A stretch of 64,000 nt of DNA, from NCBI RefSeq assembly GCF_014195535.1, contig NZ_JACIBY010000003.1:500440-564439 (forward strand), given 5' to 3'. The translations under genes were made by a program, and so were the position numbers. Positions 18,592 through 26,526 of the stretch are shown piece by piece; within the stretch, counting starts at the first letter, position 1; each line of letters opens with the position of its first letter. The DNA comes from Runella defluvii (GTDB lineage: Bacteria > Bacteroidota > Bacteroidia > Cytophagales > Spirosomataceae). The notes beneath the pieces were generated by a model. The model did no database searches. It was not told the origin of the DNA and saw nothing but the letters and a program-made list of their open reading frames with translations.

Positions 18592-18739
18592 TTTTCAAAA
18601 ACTCAATCAATCTGACGTAATGATTAATAGCGCAGTAGCTAAAGCTGACGATACCGCTTTCAGTGCGTTTTTAAAGGAGCGAAAAAAGAATAGCAGTGCG
18701 CAAAAAAAAAGCAAAAAACATTCTGCCTGCATTGAATAG
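18575..18739 (+). CDS. Small basic protein, third gene of the cassette
   Basis: A 54-residue protein starting at ATG 18575, within the last 17 bases of the GNAT-like gene. It has a polar helix-prone body ([14 protein letters not shown]) and a Lys/Ser-rich end. The family is unknown. Overlap with the upstream gene and its place at the end of a compact operon argue that it is real; an antitoxin-like or nucleic-acid-binding partner is only a guess. Confidence 0.5.
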   Translation: MKSSPNFQKLNQSDVMINSAVAKADDTAFSAFLKERKKNSSAQKKSKKHSACIE

Positions 18740-18876
18740 AACATTCAATAATAAACAGCAGTATACCTAGCGATTTGGGAGCCTGTAAGCCCCCACCAAT
18801 GATTTTAATGCTTTCAACATTGGAAGATTACTTCCTTAGACATTTGATATTTTTCACTGTTTTTAATAAAAACAAA

Positions 18877-18907
18877 AAAGGTTGCAAATCATTGATTTGC
18901 AACCTTT
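18877..18907 (-). terminator. Terminator of tRNA-Ser copy 2
   Basis: AAAGGTTGCAAATCA (18877-18891) and TGATTTGCAACCTTT (18893-18907) form a perfect 15-bp stem. Relative to copy 1 both sides carry a compensating change, C:G to T:A, so the stem is kept. Confidence 0.88.
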
Positions 18908-18910
18908 CAG

Positions 18911-18995
18911 CAGAGAGAGAGGGATTCGAACCCCCGGACCTGTTACAGTCAACGGTTTTCAAGACCGCCGCATTCGACCACTCTGCCATCTCTCT
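18911..18995 (-). tRNA. tRNA-Ser (anticodon UGA), copy 2
   Basis: Identical over all 85 bases to the gene at 17190-17274: same acceptor, anticodon TGA, long variable arm and uncoded CCA. It has its own promoter and terminator, so both copies should be expressed. Confidence 0.96.
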
Positions 18996-19025
18996 TTGTT
19001 TTCCCTCACTCGTCGTTTGGGATTG

Positions 19026-19056
19026 CAAAAGTAGAACTATTACACAGCTTTGTCAA
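19026..19056 (-). promoter_or_regulatory. Promoter of tRNA-Ser copy 2
   Basis: TTGAC (minus strand, 19052-19056) and TACTTTTG (19026-19033) with the same TTG-N20 spacing as copy 1. Confidence 0.75.
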
Positions 19057-19137
19057 GCTTTTTCTAAGAAAAAATCTAAAAAAAAAGCGCAACAGCGCTT
19101 AAAAACGCCCTTTTTGCTGATTATCAATTTGTTAAAA

Positions 19138-20256
19138 TCATTCTAATGCCTGCTTTAAATCCGCAATTAAATCATCAATATGCTCTAGCCCTACCGAAAT
19201 TCTAAGCAGGTTTTTAGGACTCACCGAATGAACTCCCTCCGCCGTCGCGCGGTGTTCAATCAAACTTTCTACTCCTCCCAAACTCGTGGCTCTAATAAAC
19301 ACTTTTACTTTGCTTTTCAAGGCCAAAGCCGCCGCCTCTCCCCCTTTCACTTGAATCGACATCATCGCCCCCCCCGCACTCATTTGTTTTTTGGCTACCT
19401 CTACCCCACTATGGCTCGGTAAAAAAGGATAATGAACGGCTTCTAATGCAGGATGCGTACTCAGAAATTCTGCCAACTGTGCGGCATTCGAAGTTTGTTG
19501 ACGAACCCGCAAAGGCAACGTTTTAAGCCCCCGCAAAACCAACCAACAATCAAATGGCGAAGGCACAGCCCCTCCCAATGCTTGTATCATTCGTGCTTTT
19601 TCAGCCAACGGACCATTTTCTTTAAATATTAACGCCCCGCTCAATAAATCGCTGTGCCCCCCAAAGTACTTGGTGGCAGAGTGCATCGACACATCACACC
19701 CCAAATCAAGTGGGCGTTGTAAAACAGGGGTTGCCCACGTATTGTCACAAACTGTATAGGCGCCTTTTTGGCGAGCCAAAGTAGCCACCTCCGCAATGTC
19801 AGTAATTTTGAGTTGGGGGTTCGACGGGCTTTCTATCCATACTAATTTGGTATTTGGCAAAAAAGCCGCCTCAATCGCTGCTAAATCGCTCATATCCACC
19901 TTTGTGTATTTTAAACCCCAAACGGACATTATTTCTTGCAACAAAGCGGGGGTTCCGTAGTAAGCATCGTCAGGAACAATGACGTGGTCGTTGGGAGAAA
20001 GACACTGAAAAATGGTAGCCGTAGCCGCCTGACCCGACGCAAAAGCCATCCCGACTTCCCCACCTTCCAATACCGCGTAGGCTTTTTCCAGTGAATTTCG
20101 GTTGGGGTTGCTGGCTCGGGTATAGATATGTCCGTGAGGAATACTGCTATCGGGCTCACGCTCAAAGGTCGTTGACAAATAAATAGGCGGAACCACCGCA
20201 CTGGCATTGGCGTCGTGGTACTGCGTACTATTAATGACTAAGGTTTCAAAATTCAT
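19138..20256 (-). CDS. Cystathionine gamma-synthase/beta-lyase family PLP enzyme
   Basis: A 372-residue fold-type I PLP enzyme of the Cys/Met metabolism family, cytosolic and normally tetrameric. The PLP lysine is Lys196 in [12 protein letters not shown], the ring-stacking Asp171 is in CDNTWATP, and YTRASNPNR supplies phosphate contacts. [12 protein letters not shown] at the end is the typical substrate-carboxylate region. The family includes cystathionine gamma-synthase, gamma-lyase and beta-lyase, and sequence alone does not separate them here. The gene is monocistronic, leftward and just right of the tRNA-Ser segment. Confidence 0.9.
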   Translation of the reverse strand: MNFETLVINSTQYHDANASAVVPPIYLSTTFEREPDSSIPHGHIYTRASNPNRNSLEKAYAVLEGGEVGMAFASGQAATATIFQCLSPNDHVIVPDDAYYGTPALLQEIMSVWGLKYTKVDMSDLAAIEAAFLPNTKLVWIESPSNPQLKITDIAEVATLARQKGAYTVCDNTWATPVLQRPLDLGCDVSMHSATKYFGGHSDLLSGALIFKENGPLAEKARMIQALGGAVPSPFDCWLVLRGLKTLPLRVRQQTSNAAQLAEFLSTHPALEAVHYPFLPSHSGVEVAKKQMSAGGAMMSIQVKGGEAAALALKSKVKVFIRATSLGGVESLIEHRATAEGVHSVSPKNLLRISVGLEHIDDLIADLKQALE

Positions 20257-20304
20257 CAGAAGTAGTAAGTGGGTTTTAACTCCACAATTTTACTCTAAAT
20301 CTTT

Positions 20305-20333
20305 TTGAATCAAAAATTAGTTGCGTAGGTTTG
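20305..20333 (+). promoter_or_regulatory. Promoter of the crotonase gene
   Basis: TTG at 20305-20307 and TAGGTTTG at 20326-20333 are separated by 18 bases, matching the Bacteroidota consensus. Transcription would start near 20340, at the left end of a palindrome. Confidence 0.6.
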
Positions 20334-20340
20334 CAATATA

Positions 20341-20354
20341 GTATGCAAGCATAC
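20341..20354. promoter_or_regulatory. Palindromic candidate operator upstream of the crotonase gene
   Basis: GTATGC-AA-GCATAC is a perfect 6-bp inverted repeat placed at about +1 to +14 of the predicted transcript. Thirteen of its 14 bases recur at 40249-40261 before etfBA. A repressor site for fatty-acid or acyl-CoA metabolism is a reasonable inference; no regulator for it is in the window. Confidence 0.45.
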
Positions 20355-20388
20355 CATTGATTTTATTTTAATAAACCCTTTCGGACTC

Positions 20389-21198
20389 ATGACAACCTTA
20401 GAAACATTCGACCTTCGTATTGAGGATTCAATTGCCTGGGTGTATTTTAATCGCCCAGAACGTGCCAACGCCCTAAATCAAAAGGCGTGGGATGAGATGA
20501 AGGTTCTTTTTGAAGAATTGGATGATAACAACGACGTTCGGGTAATTATATTAAGTGGGCACGGCAAGCATTTTTGCGCAGGAATCGACCTGGAGCTATT
20601 GATGAACGTAGCCCAATTTTCGCAACCTTGCGAAGGGAGAAAAAGAGAACAACTTCGCAAAAAAATTCTGGCCCTACAAGCTCCCATCAACGCCATTGAG
20701 CAGTGCAGTAAGCCCGTCATTGCGGCCATCAAAGGAGGCTGCATTGGTGGTGGAGTGGATATTATAAGTGCTTGCGATATGCGCTACTGCACCGACGACG
20801 CCTACTTTACCATCAAAGAAATTGACATGGGAATGGTGGCAGATTTGGGAACACTCCAACGGCTCCCTAAAATTATTCCCCCTGGTATTGCCCGTGAAAT
20901 GGCTTACACGGGTCGAAATGTAACGGGTTTGGAAGCAGAGCGCATCGGGTTAGTCAATCGTACTTTTGCAAGTGCTGAAGAAATGTACACGGAGGTAATG
21001 AAAGTAGCTCAACAAATCGCGAGCAAGTCACCCTTATCAATCAGAGGGACCAAAGCCATCCTCAACCACAGCCGCGACCATTCAGTAGCCGACGGACTCG
21101 ATTACATGGCAACCTGGAATGCTGCTATGTTACTTTCTGATGATTTAATGGAGGCGTTTCAGGCGAAAATGCAGAAGCGCCCCGCAGTGTATAAGTAA
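20389..21198 (+). CDS. Crotonase-family enzyme, dienoyl-CoA isomerase-like
   Basis: A 269-residue enoyl-CoA hydratase/isomerase fold protein acting on acyl-CoA thioesters in beta-oxidation. The oxyanion-hole segments are FCAGIDL (about 62-68) and KGGCIGGGVD (about 115-124). Three acidic residues, Asp124, Glu144 and Asp152, have the same spacing as the catalytic Asp176/Glu196/Asp204 of rat ECH1 (delta3,5-delta2,4-dienoyl-CoA isomerase), and the segment VADLGTLQRLPK matches that enzyme closely. I therefore favour dienoyl-CoA isomerase over plain hydratase. It is a single gene behind its own promoter and palindrome, ending at a large hairpin. Confidence 0.87.
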   Translation: MTTLETFDLRIEDSIAWVYFNRPERANALNQKAWDEMKVLFEELDDNNDVRVIILSGHGKHFCAGIDLELLMNVAQFSQPCEGRKREQLRKKILALQAPINAIEQCSKPVIAAIKGGCIGGGVDIISACDMRYCTDDAYFTIKEIDMGMVADLGTLQRLPKIIPPGIAREMAYTGRNVTGLEAERIGLVNRTFASAEEMYTEVMKVAQQIASKSPLSIRGTKAILNHSRDHSVADGLDYMATWNAAMLLSDDLMEAFQAKMQKRPAVYK

Positions 21199-21205
21199 AA
21201 AAAGG

Positions 21206-21256
21206 GGCGACAAAACCACGTTCTTGCTTTTTGGCAAGAAAAATGGCTTTGTCGCC
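21206..21256. terminator. Hairpin terminator between convergent genes
   Basis: GGCGACAAA (21206-21214) pairs with TTTGTCGCC (21248-21256). Inside lies a second stem, TTCTTGC (21221-21227) with GCAAGAA (21234-21240). The combined stem-loop ends the crotonase transcript and probably also the leftward DksA-like transcript. Confidence 0.65.
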
Positions 21257-21285
21257 TCAGCGTATTCCCACGTTTCGTGCGTCGA

Positions 21286-21669
21286 TTATACGCGACGAAG
21301 TTTTGCTTCAATCGTTTGTTGCGTATGTGGCACTGCGCGTAGTCGCTCCTTTGGAATCAACTTTCCAGTATCAATACAAATGCCGTACGTACCGTTTTTG
21401 ATGCGAATAAGCGCGTTTTCAAGCTGCGTAATAAATTTTTGCAAACGCCCAGCCGATTGGCTCATTTGCTCCCGCTCGCTTGTGTCCACATCTTCCATCA
21501 ATTTGGTCGCTGCACCAGTATTGTCGGTACCACTGTCATTTTTGCGACTTAATGTGTCCTTAATGTACGCCAATTCTTTACGCGCAACTTCAAGTTTTGT
21601 GTTGATGATTTCTTCGAACTCCTTCAACTCCTCTTCAGAGTAACGTTTTTTTTCTTCCTGTGCTGACAT
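21286..21669 (-). CDS. TraR/DksA-family protein
   Basis: A 127-residue protein with an N-terminal coiled-coil hairpin (EEELKEFEEIINTKLEVAR, then the RLQKFITQLENAL helix) and the DksA-type C-terminal segment YGICIDTGKLIPKERLRAVP. Of the four zinc-binding cysteines of classic DksA only the first is kept, a common Bacteroidota variant, so zinc binding is doubtful. DksA-like proteins enter the RNA polymerase secondary channel and alter transcription, typically with ppGpp. The start at 21669 (MSAQEEKKRYS) is chosen; an in-frame ATG at 21714 is less likely. A promoter lies just upstream. Confidence 0.85.
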   Translation of the reverse strand: MSAQEEKKRYSEEELKEFEEIINTKLEVARKELAYIKDTLSRKNDSGTDNTGAATKLMEDVDTSEREQMSQSAGRLQKFITQLENALIRIKNGTYGICIDTGKLIPKERLRAVPHTQQTIEAKLRRV

Positions 21670-21722
21670 AATAAAACTCCTTGGTTTGGGGTACAACTTA
21701 ATGGCGGAAGTCAATTAAACCG

Positions 21723-21751
21723 CAAAAATACGTTTTATTCGGTTCTGTCAA
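21723..21751 (-). promoter_or_regulatory. Promoter of the DksA-like gene
   Basis: On the minus strand TTG (21749-21751), 18 bases, then TATTTTTG (21723-21730) fits TTG / TAnnTTTG. It lies about 55 bases upstream of the start at 21669. Confidence 0.5.
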
Positions 21752-21930
21752 ACCATTTTTACGACCGTTTAATAAAAACTTATTATTTGTCGATTTTATG
21801 TTTTCCAACAAATACCAAGTAATATTTGGATAAAACCCCAAGAACCTATAGACTATTTCAACCTTTTGGCAAAGACTTGCATTTCCTTTTAAAGTCATTT
21901 ATTGTATTATATCAAGAAAAAACTATCCTT

Positions 21931-21962
21931 TTGTATTTTTGGTTATAATAATAGTAAGTTTG
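21931..21962 (+). promoter_or_regulatory. Promoter of the glutamate dehydrogenase gene
   Basis: TTG at 21931-21933 and TAAGTTTG at 21955-21962, 21 bases apart, match the Bacteroidota promoter and leave a leader of about 75 bases. The rest of the 375-base gap (21670-22044) is AT-rich and shows no gene or strong structure. Confidence 0.6.
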
Positions 21963-22044
21963 CGCCAAGAAGCTCAGACGCTTTTTGTGTCCAGAGATTT
22001 TATCATCAAACGAACATTCCAAATAATCAGATTTCTTTAAAGTT

Positions 22045-23319
22045 ATGACTTACATTGAGCCTGCTCCTATCAAAGATAAGGAGAATCCATTGGAGTCGAT
22101 GATGTCGCGTTTTGACAAAGCGGCCGAACTCCTTGGTATTAGCGATGAAATGTACCACATCCTCAAAGTCCCCCGCAAACAGGTCGTAGTCGGTCTTCCC
22201 GTTACGATGGACAATGGGCAAATCAAAGTCTTTGAAGGTTATCGCGTCATTCACTCTACCATCCTTGGCCCCGCCAAAGGAGGGATTCGATTTGATATGG
22301 CCGTCAACATTGACGAAGTGCGTGCCCTTGCCGCATGGATGACCTGGAAATGTGCCGTAGTAGATATTCCGTACGGCGGAGCAAAAGGAGGGATTGCTTG
22401 CAACCCTCGTACGATGTCAGCAGGTGAAATCGAACGCCTCATGCGCGCTTACACCTTGTCGATGCTCGATGTTTTTGGCCCCGACAAAGACATTCCCGCC
22501 CCCGACATGGGGACAGGTCCCCGCGAAATGGCGTGGTTAATGGATGAATACTCCAAAGCCATGGGTATGACCGTTCACGGCGTGGTAACGGGCAAACCGC
22601 TCGTATTGGGTGGTTCACTTGGCCGTACCGAAGCAACAGGCCGTGGCGTAACGGTTTCGGCGCTTGCTGCTATGGAAAAAATGCGCATCAATCCGTACCG
22701 GGCAACGGCCGCCGTTCAAGGGTTTGGAAACGTAGGGATGTTTGCCGCCTCGCTCATGCACGAACGCGGCGTCACAGTCCAAGCCATCAGTGATATTTCG
22801 GGTGGGTATTTCAATGCCCGAGGTATCGACATTGAGGATGCCATGAAGTACCGCGCTGCCAATGGTGGCATTATGGAGGGTTATAAGGAGGCCGACAAAA
22901 TAACGAACGAAGAACTCCTTTCACTTCAAGTAGATGTGTTGGTACCAGCGGCCAAAGAAGATGTTATTACCCACGACAATGCCGCGTATATCCAAGCTAA
23001 AATGATTGTGGAGGGTGCCAATGGGCCTACTTCTGCGAGTGCCGATGACATCATCAATGAAAAGGGGATCATGGTCGTTCCCGACATCTTGGCCAATGCA
23101 GGCGGTGTGACGGTTTCTTACTTTGAGTGGGTTCAAAACCGTATTGGTTACAAATGGAACCTCGAACGCATCAACCGCCGTTCGGATCGCATCATGAAAG
23201 ATGCCTTTGAAAACGTGTATGCTACTTCGCAAAAATACCAAGTAAACATGCGACTTGCGGCTTATATTGTTGCTATCGACAAAGTAGCAAGTACCTATAA
23301 GTACCGTGGTGGTTATTAG
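22045..23319 (+). CDS. Glu/Leu/Phe/Val dehydrogenase (glutamate dehydrogenase)
   Basis: A 424-residue cytosolic amino-acid dehydrogenase that interconverts glutamate with 2-oxoglutarate and ammonia. The N-terminal domain has GPAKGGIRF (73-83) and the catalytic PYGGAKGGI with Lys114. The NAD(P)-binding domain contains VQGFGNVGMFAA, and VPDILANAGGVTVSYFEWVQN closes the active site. The length fits the bacterial hexameric GDH class of about 420 residues. Coenzyme preference is not decidable here. The gene has its own promoter and ends in a 20-bp hairpin shared with the convergent Uma2 gene. Confidence 0.93.
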   Translation: MTYIEPAPIKDKENPLESMMSRFDKAAELLGISDEMYHILKVPRKQVVVGLPVTMDNGQIKVFEGYRVIHSTILGPAKGGIRFDMAVNIDEVRALAAWMTWKCAVVDIPYGGAKGGIACNPRTMSAGEIERLMRAYTLSMLDVFGPDKDIPAPDMGTGPREMAWLMDEYSKAMGMTVHGVVTGKPLVLGGSLGRTEATGRGVTVSALAAMEKMRINPYRATAAVQGFGNVGMFAASLMHERGVTVQAISDISGGYFNARGIDIEDAMKYRAANGGIMEGYKEADKITNEELLSLQVDVLVPAAKEDVITHDNAAYIQAKMIVEGANGPTSASADDIINEKGIMVVPDILANAGGVTVSYFEWVQNRIGYKWNLERINRRSDRIMKDAFENVYATSQKYQVNMRLAAYIVAIDKVASTYKYRGGY

Positions 23320-23367
23320 ATAATGAAAAGGGCAAGTTGCTAACTGTAACTTGCCCTTTTCATTATC
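23319..23367. terminator. Bidirectional terminator containing both stop codons' edges
   Basis: A perfect 20-bp stem (23319-23338 with 23348-23367) surrounds a 9-base loop. It contains the last base of the glutamate dehydrogenase stop and the last base of the stop of the facing Uma2 gene. The stem carries GGGCAAGTT and AACTTGCCC flanked by A/T tracts. Confidence 0.88.
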
Positions 23368-23984
23368 TATTTGCTCAAAAATGCAGTCAATCGCTTTTTC
23401 TTAACCAATTCGTTCAAGTTCAGGATACAGTTTTCATCAATGACGATGTCTTGCTGCCAATTTGTTATTAACCAAGTTGGATTTAACTTTTCGGCCACCA
23501 CAATTTTTTGATTTTTGGTCAATACCCAAACAATTTTTTGAGTTCCAAAATCCAACATTTTTTGCGTTTTTTCAATAATATACTCCTCATCAGTGGCATA
23601 GTCGGCCATGTCAGCTTTGATATCTACTTCAATAACCACATGAGGGGAAGTTGAAAAATAATTGTCATTCAGCGTACCTATATCATCTTGCCAATAGACA
23701 GCAATGTCGTTTGCAAGGTTATCTCCTACATCAATATGCAAACCAGCCTCGTTGGTAACGACCAAGTAGTCGTCCGAAAGATGAACCGACAGATACACAT
23801 GAATTAGTGAAACAATAGCTGCTTGCAACGAACTACTTCCCATAATTTCTTCTGGTTTTTTCTTTTTACGAATCACATCCTTGTAACCTTTGTAATAAAG
23901 AGGTTTTCCGTTGAGGGTTTCGTAAATCAAATAATCGGGCACTTTTCGCTTCCGTTTTTGAGGCATATCAACCGAGGCAGTCAT
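23367..23984 (-). CDS. Uma2 family (DUF820) protein
   Basis: A 205-residue protein of the Uma2 family, which adopts a PD-(D/E)XK nuclease-like fold. Candidate active-site acids are Asp in NDIAVYW and Glu/Asp in HVVIEVDIK, with the Lys following. The N-terminal 20 residues are basic. Family members occur in many copies in cyanobacteria and Bacteroidota and their role is not settled; nuclease function is inferred from the fold. ATG 23966 is an alternative start. It converges on the glutamate dehydrogenase gene. Confidence 0.8.
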   Translation of the reverse strand: MTASVDMPQKRKRKVPDYLIYETLNGKPLYYKGYKDVIRKKKKPEEIMGSSSLQAAIVSLIHVYLSVHLSDDYLVVTNEAGLHIDVGDNLANDIAVYWQDDIGTLNDNYFSTSPHVVIEVDIKADMADYATDEEYIIEKTQKMLDFGTQKIVWVLTKNQKIVVAEKLNPTWLITNWQQDIVIDENCILNLNELVKKKRLTAFLSK

Positions 23985-24072
23985 ACAATTGTCGCTTTGA
24001 TGATAAAGTAAAGATAGAAAAATTGAAGCGGTTTACCTACTTTTGCAACGTTTATCTAAAAACCCCGTACGT

Positions 24073-24732
24073 ATGACAATTCATAAAGAAGGTTTCGCTA
24101 GTATTGGTTTAGCAGGCGCATTTGTATTAATTACCAATTGGCTCTTGCGCTACTTTATAGGCGAAATCGAATGGCTAACAACCACTTGGCTTGTGGTATC
24201 ACTCGTCTTCTTTTTTATTATTGTTCAATTTTTCCGTAAACCAACGCGGATTACGCCCATTCACCCCAATCACGTAATTGCCCCTTGCGATGGCAAAGTG
24301 GTCGTCATTGAAGAAGTGGTTGAAACAGAATACTTTAAAGGCCCACGTCGGCAAGTTTCTATTTTCATGTCCCCCATCAATGTCCATATCAACTGGAACC
24401 CCATTGCTGGTGTGGTTAACTATTTCAAATACCACCCAGGCAAATACTTGGTGGCGTGGCATCCCAAATCTAGTACAGAAAACGAACGCACAACTACGGT
24501 CATAAAAGCACCCAACGGAGTTGAAGTGCTTTTTCGTCAGATTGCGGGTGCCTTAGCTAAACGCATTGTTTGGTACGTAAAAGAAGGTCAACAGGTAAGC
24601 CAAGGATCCGAAATGGGATTTATAAAGTTTGGCTCACGCGTCGATATTTACTTACCACTGGATGCTGATATTAAAGTAAATCTTGAAGAAAAAACAACAG
24701 GTGGAATCACAGTGTTAGCACATTTAAAATAA
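24073..24732 (+). CDS. psd: Phosphatidylserine decarboxylase
   Basis: A membrane-bound pyruvoyl enzyme making phosphatidylethanolamine from phosphatidylserine. The protein is the short type (219 residues) with two hydrophobic segments at about 10-30 and 36-53. APCDGKVV (70-77) and SPINVHINW are family motifs, and self-cleavage at Gly187-Ser188 (KFGSRVDIYLP) would create the beta chain and the alpha chain with its pyruvoyl group. The start at ATG 24073 is chosen over an upstream TTG. A -7-like TACTTTTG lies at 24038-24045. murQ and a CPBP protease gene follow on the same strand. Confidence 0.93.
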   Translation: MTIHKEGFASIGLAGAFVLITNWLLRYFIGEIEWLTTTWLVVSLVFFFIIVQFFRKPTRITPIHPNHVIAPCDGKVVVIEEVVETEYFKGPRRQVSIFMSPINVHINWNPIAGVVNYFKYHPGKYLVAWHPKSSTENERTTTVIKAPNGVEVLFRQIAGALAKRIVWYVKEGQQVSQGSEMGFIKFGSRVDIYLPLDADIKVNLEEKTTGGITVLAHLK

Positions 24733-24775
24733 GTGTTATTCGACGCTTTGCACTTGACATTCGACATTAAAAATC

Positions 24776-25591
24776 ATGCTATCTACGACAGAATCTACTT
24801 CACATTATGACAACCTCGACCAAATGAGTGTTCGGGAGTTGCTCACTAACATCAACAACGAAGACAAAACAGTTCCTTACGCCGTCGAAAAAGCCATTCC
24901 TCAAATAGAGGCATTGGTTGAGCAAATCGTCGTTAGAATGAAACAAGGTGGTCGCCTTTTTTACATTGGTGCAGGAACAAGTGGTCGCTTAGGTGTGGTA
25001 GATGCCTCAGAATGCCCCCCAACGTACGGCGTACCTTTTGATTTGGTCATTGGTATCATGGCGGGCGGCGACAGTGCCATCCGTAAAGCCGTCGAAAATG
25101 CCGAAGATGACCCCAATCAGGCCTGGATTGACCTCCAAGCCTATGACATTGACGAACTAGATTCATTGATTGGAATTGCGGCGTCGGGTCGTACACCGTA
25201 TGTGATTGGTGGACTCAATCAAGCCCGCAGTGCAGGCATTCTGACGGGGTGTATTGTATGCAACGTAGGGTCAAAAGTAGCCGCTGCGGCCGAATATCCC
25301 GTCGAAATCGTCGTAGGTCCCGAGTTTGTCACTGGTAGTACGCGCATGAAATCAGGAACGGCCCAAAAATTAGCCCTCAATATGATTTCCACTTCGGTCA
25401 TGATTCAACTTGGACGCGTCCAGGGCAACAAAATGGTGGATATGCAAATGACCAATTTTAAACTCGTTCAACGCGCCATCCGAATGGTACGAGAGGAATT
25501 GCCGCACATAACCCCCGAAGAAGCGCAAGCGCTCTTGGATGCCCACGGAAGCGTTCGCAATGCTGTTGAAGCTGGCCGCAACTTGTCATGA
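24776..25591 (+). CDS. murQ: N-acetylmuramic acid 6-phosphate etherase
   Basis: A 271-residue cytosolic enzyme that cleaves the lactyl ether of MurNAc-6-phosphate to give GlcNAc-6-phosphate, used in peptidoglycan recycling. It has a SIS-type sugar-phosphate isomerase fold with FYIGAGTSGRLGVVDASECPPTYG (split here by domain) and GSTRMKSGTAQK, both hallmark MurQ motifs. The length is near that of E. coli MurQ. The stop codon overlaps the ATG of the next gene (ATGA), so they are translationally coupled. The short gap before it (24733-24775) has repeated TTCGAC words. Confidence 0.93.
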   Translation: MLSTTESTSHYDNLDQMSVRELLTNINNEDKTVPYAVEKAIPQIEALVEQIVVRMKQGGRLFYIGAGTSGRLGVVDASECPPTYGVPFDLVIGIMAGGDSAIRKAVENAEDDPNQAWIDLQAYDIDELDSLIGIAASGRTPYVIGGLNQARSAGILTGCIVCNVGSKVAAAAEYPVEIVVGPEFVTGSTRMKSGTAQKLALNMISTSVMIQLGRVQGNKMVDMQMTNFKLVQRAIRMVREELPHITPEEAQALLDAHGSVRNAVEAGRNLS

Positions 25592-26526
25592 AAAAAATCT
25601 GGAACAGCCTTAAAGAGCACGTAAAAGCAGATTTTGATGCTAAAACGTATGGCTTTACAGCTGTTTTTTTGGTGGTAATCATTGCCATCAATTACCGTAT
25701 AAATTTAGAACGGGGAATCATTGATAGTTATCGTGGCAACTCGATTCGCATTTTCTGGTATTTTTTACTATACGCCTTCGCTTATTACGGAGGCGTTTTT
25801 ATTTATACCCTTTGTAAAAAAGAAACCTCCGCACTGCGTACGCCTACTTTCTGGCTGTATAGTCTATTTATCTTGGGAGTGTTGGGATTAGACGGCGGCT
25901 TTTATGCGTACAACCAATGGAGTAAGACGCTTTTTGATGGACAAATTTACATCTTTGCGTTCCATTGTTTGTCTAACCTTTTTTCGGTTTTAACCGTCGT
26001 TCTTCCCTTTTTGCTCTTTTATAATCTCATTGAACAGCAGCCTTCTTACTTTTACGGACTGCGTCCCCAATGGTTTGTTGTAAAGCCCTACTTGCTTTTG
26101 GTTGTTTTGATGGTGCCCCTTATCAGTTGGGCATCGTTTCAACCTGATTTTTTGCGCTCATACCCTTCCTACAAAGGCTCTAATGCCGACGAGTTTTTTG
26201 GGGTAGCTCCTTGGGTAACAACCCTGTTTTATGAGGTGTGTTATGGTTTTGATTTCTGCATTACGGAGTGGCTTTTTCGAGGATTTTTAACCATTGGAAT
26301 GGCTCGATTTTTAGGTCGAGGTGTCATCATTCCAATGGTCGTCTGTTATGCCTCTCTTCATTTTGGAAAACCATTGGGAGAAACCATCGGCTCAATTTTC
26401 GGAGGCTATATTCTTGGTGTGTTGGCCCTACAAACGAGAAGTATCTGGGGCGGCATTATTGTTCATGTGGGAGTAGCTTGGCTGATGGACTTAGCGGCTT
26501 GGCTTCAGAAAGCGGAGATTTACTAA
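25588..26526 (+). CDS. CPBP-family intramembrane metalloprotease-like protein
   Basis: A 312-residue polytopic membrane protein with about seven or eight hydrophobic segments. The last 80 residues carry the CPBP/Abi layout: TEWLFRGFL in place of the canonical EExxxR, SLHFGKPLG with a His, and HVGVAWLMD with the final His. The first Glu of the EE pair is Thr here, so full protease activity is uncertain. It overlaps murQ by 4 bp at the start and the facing MscS gene by 71 bp at the end. Related proteins process prenylated or membrane substrates. Confidence 0.78.
   Translation: MKKIWNSLKEHVKADFDAKTYGFTAVFLVVIIAINYRINLERGIIDSYRGNSIRIFWYFLLYAFAYYGGVFIYTLCKKETSALRTPTFWLYSLFILGVLGLDGGFYAYNQWSKTLFDGQIYIFAFHCLSNLFSVLTVVLPFLLFYNLIEQQPSYFYGLRPQWFVVKPYLLLVVLMVPLISWASFQPDFLRSYPSYKGSNADEFFGVAPWVTTLFYEVCYGFDFCITEWLFRGFLTIGMARFLGRGVIIPMVVCYASLHFGKPLGETIGSIFGGYILGVLALQTRSIWGGIIVHVGVAWLMDLAAWLQKAEIY

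Larger units (their letters stand above)
18873..19063. repeat. Duplicated tRNA-Ser segment, copy 2
   Basis: The second copy of the segment at 17152-17342, in the same orientation, shifted by 1721 bases. The flank differences include paired changes in the terminator stem and single substitutions in the leader and promoter spacer. It marks the right limit of the cassette. The 18740-18872 stretch before it contains no gene I can support. Confidence 0.92.

Noticed and set aside
20257-20388. SAM or cobalamin riboswitch for the Cys/Met PLP enzyme
   Set aside because: The 132-base gap shows a promoter and palindrome for the rightward gene but no riboswitch-like multi-stem structure for the leftward one.
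21286-21669. Zinc-finger loss in the DksA-like protein as a novelty
   Set aside because: Loss of the cysteines is common among Bacteroidota members of the family, so it is recorded in the feature but not reported as a finding.
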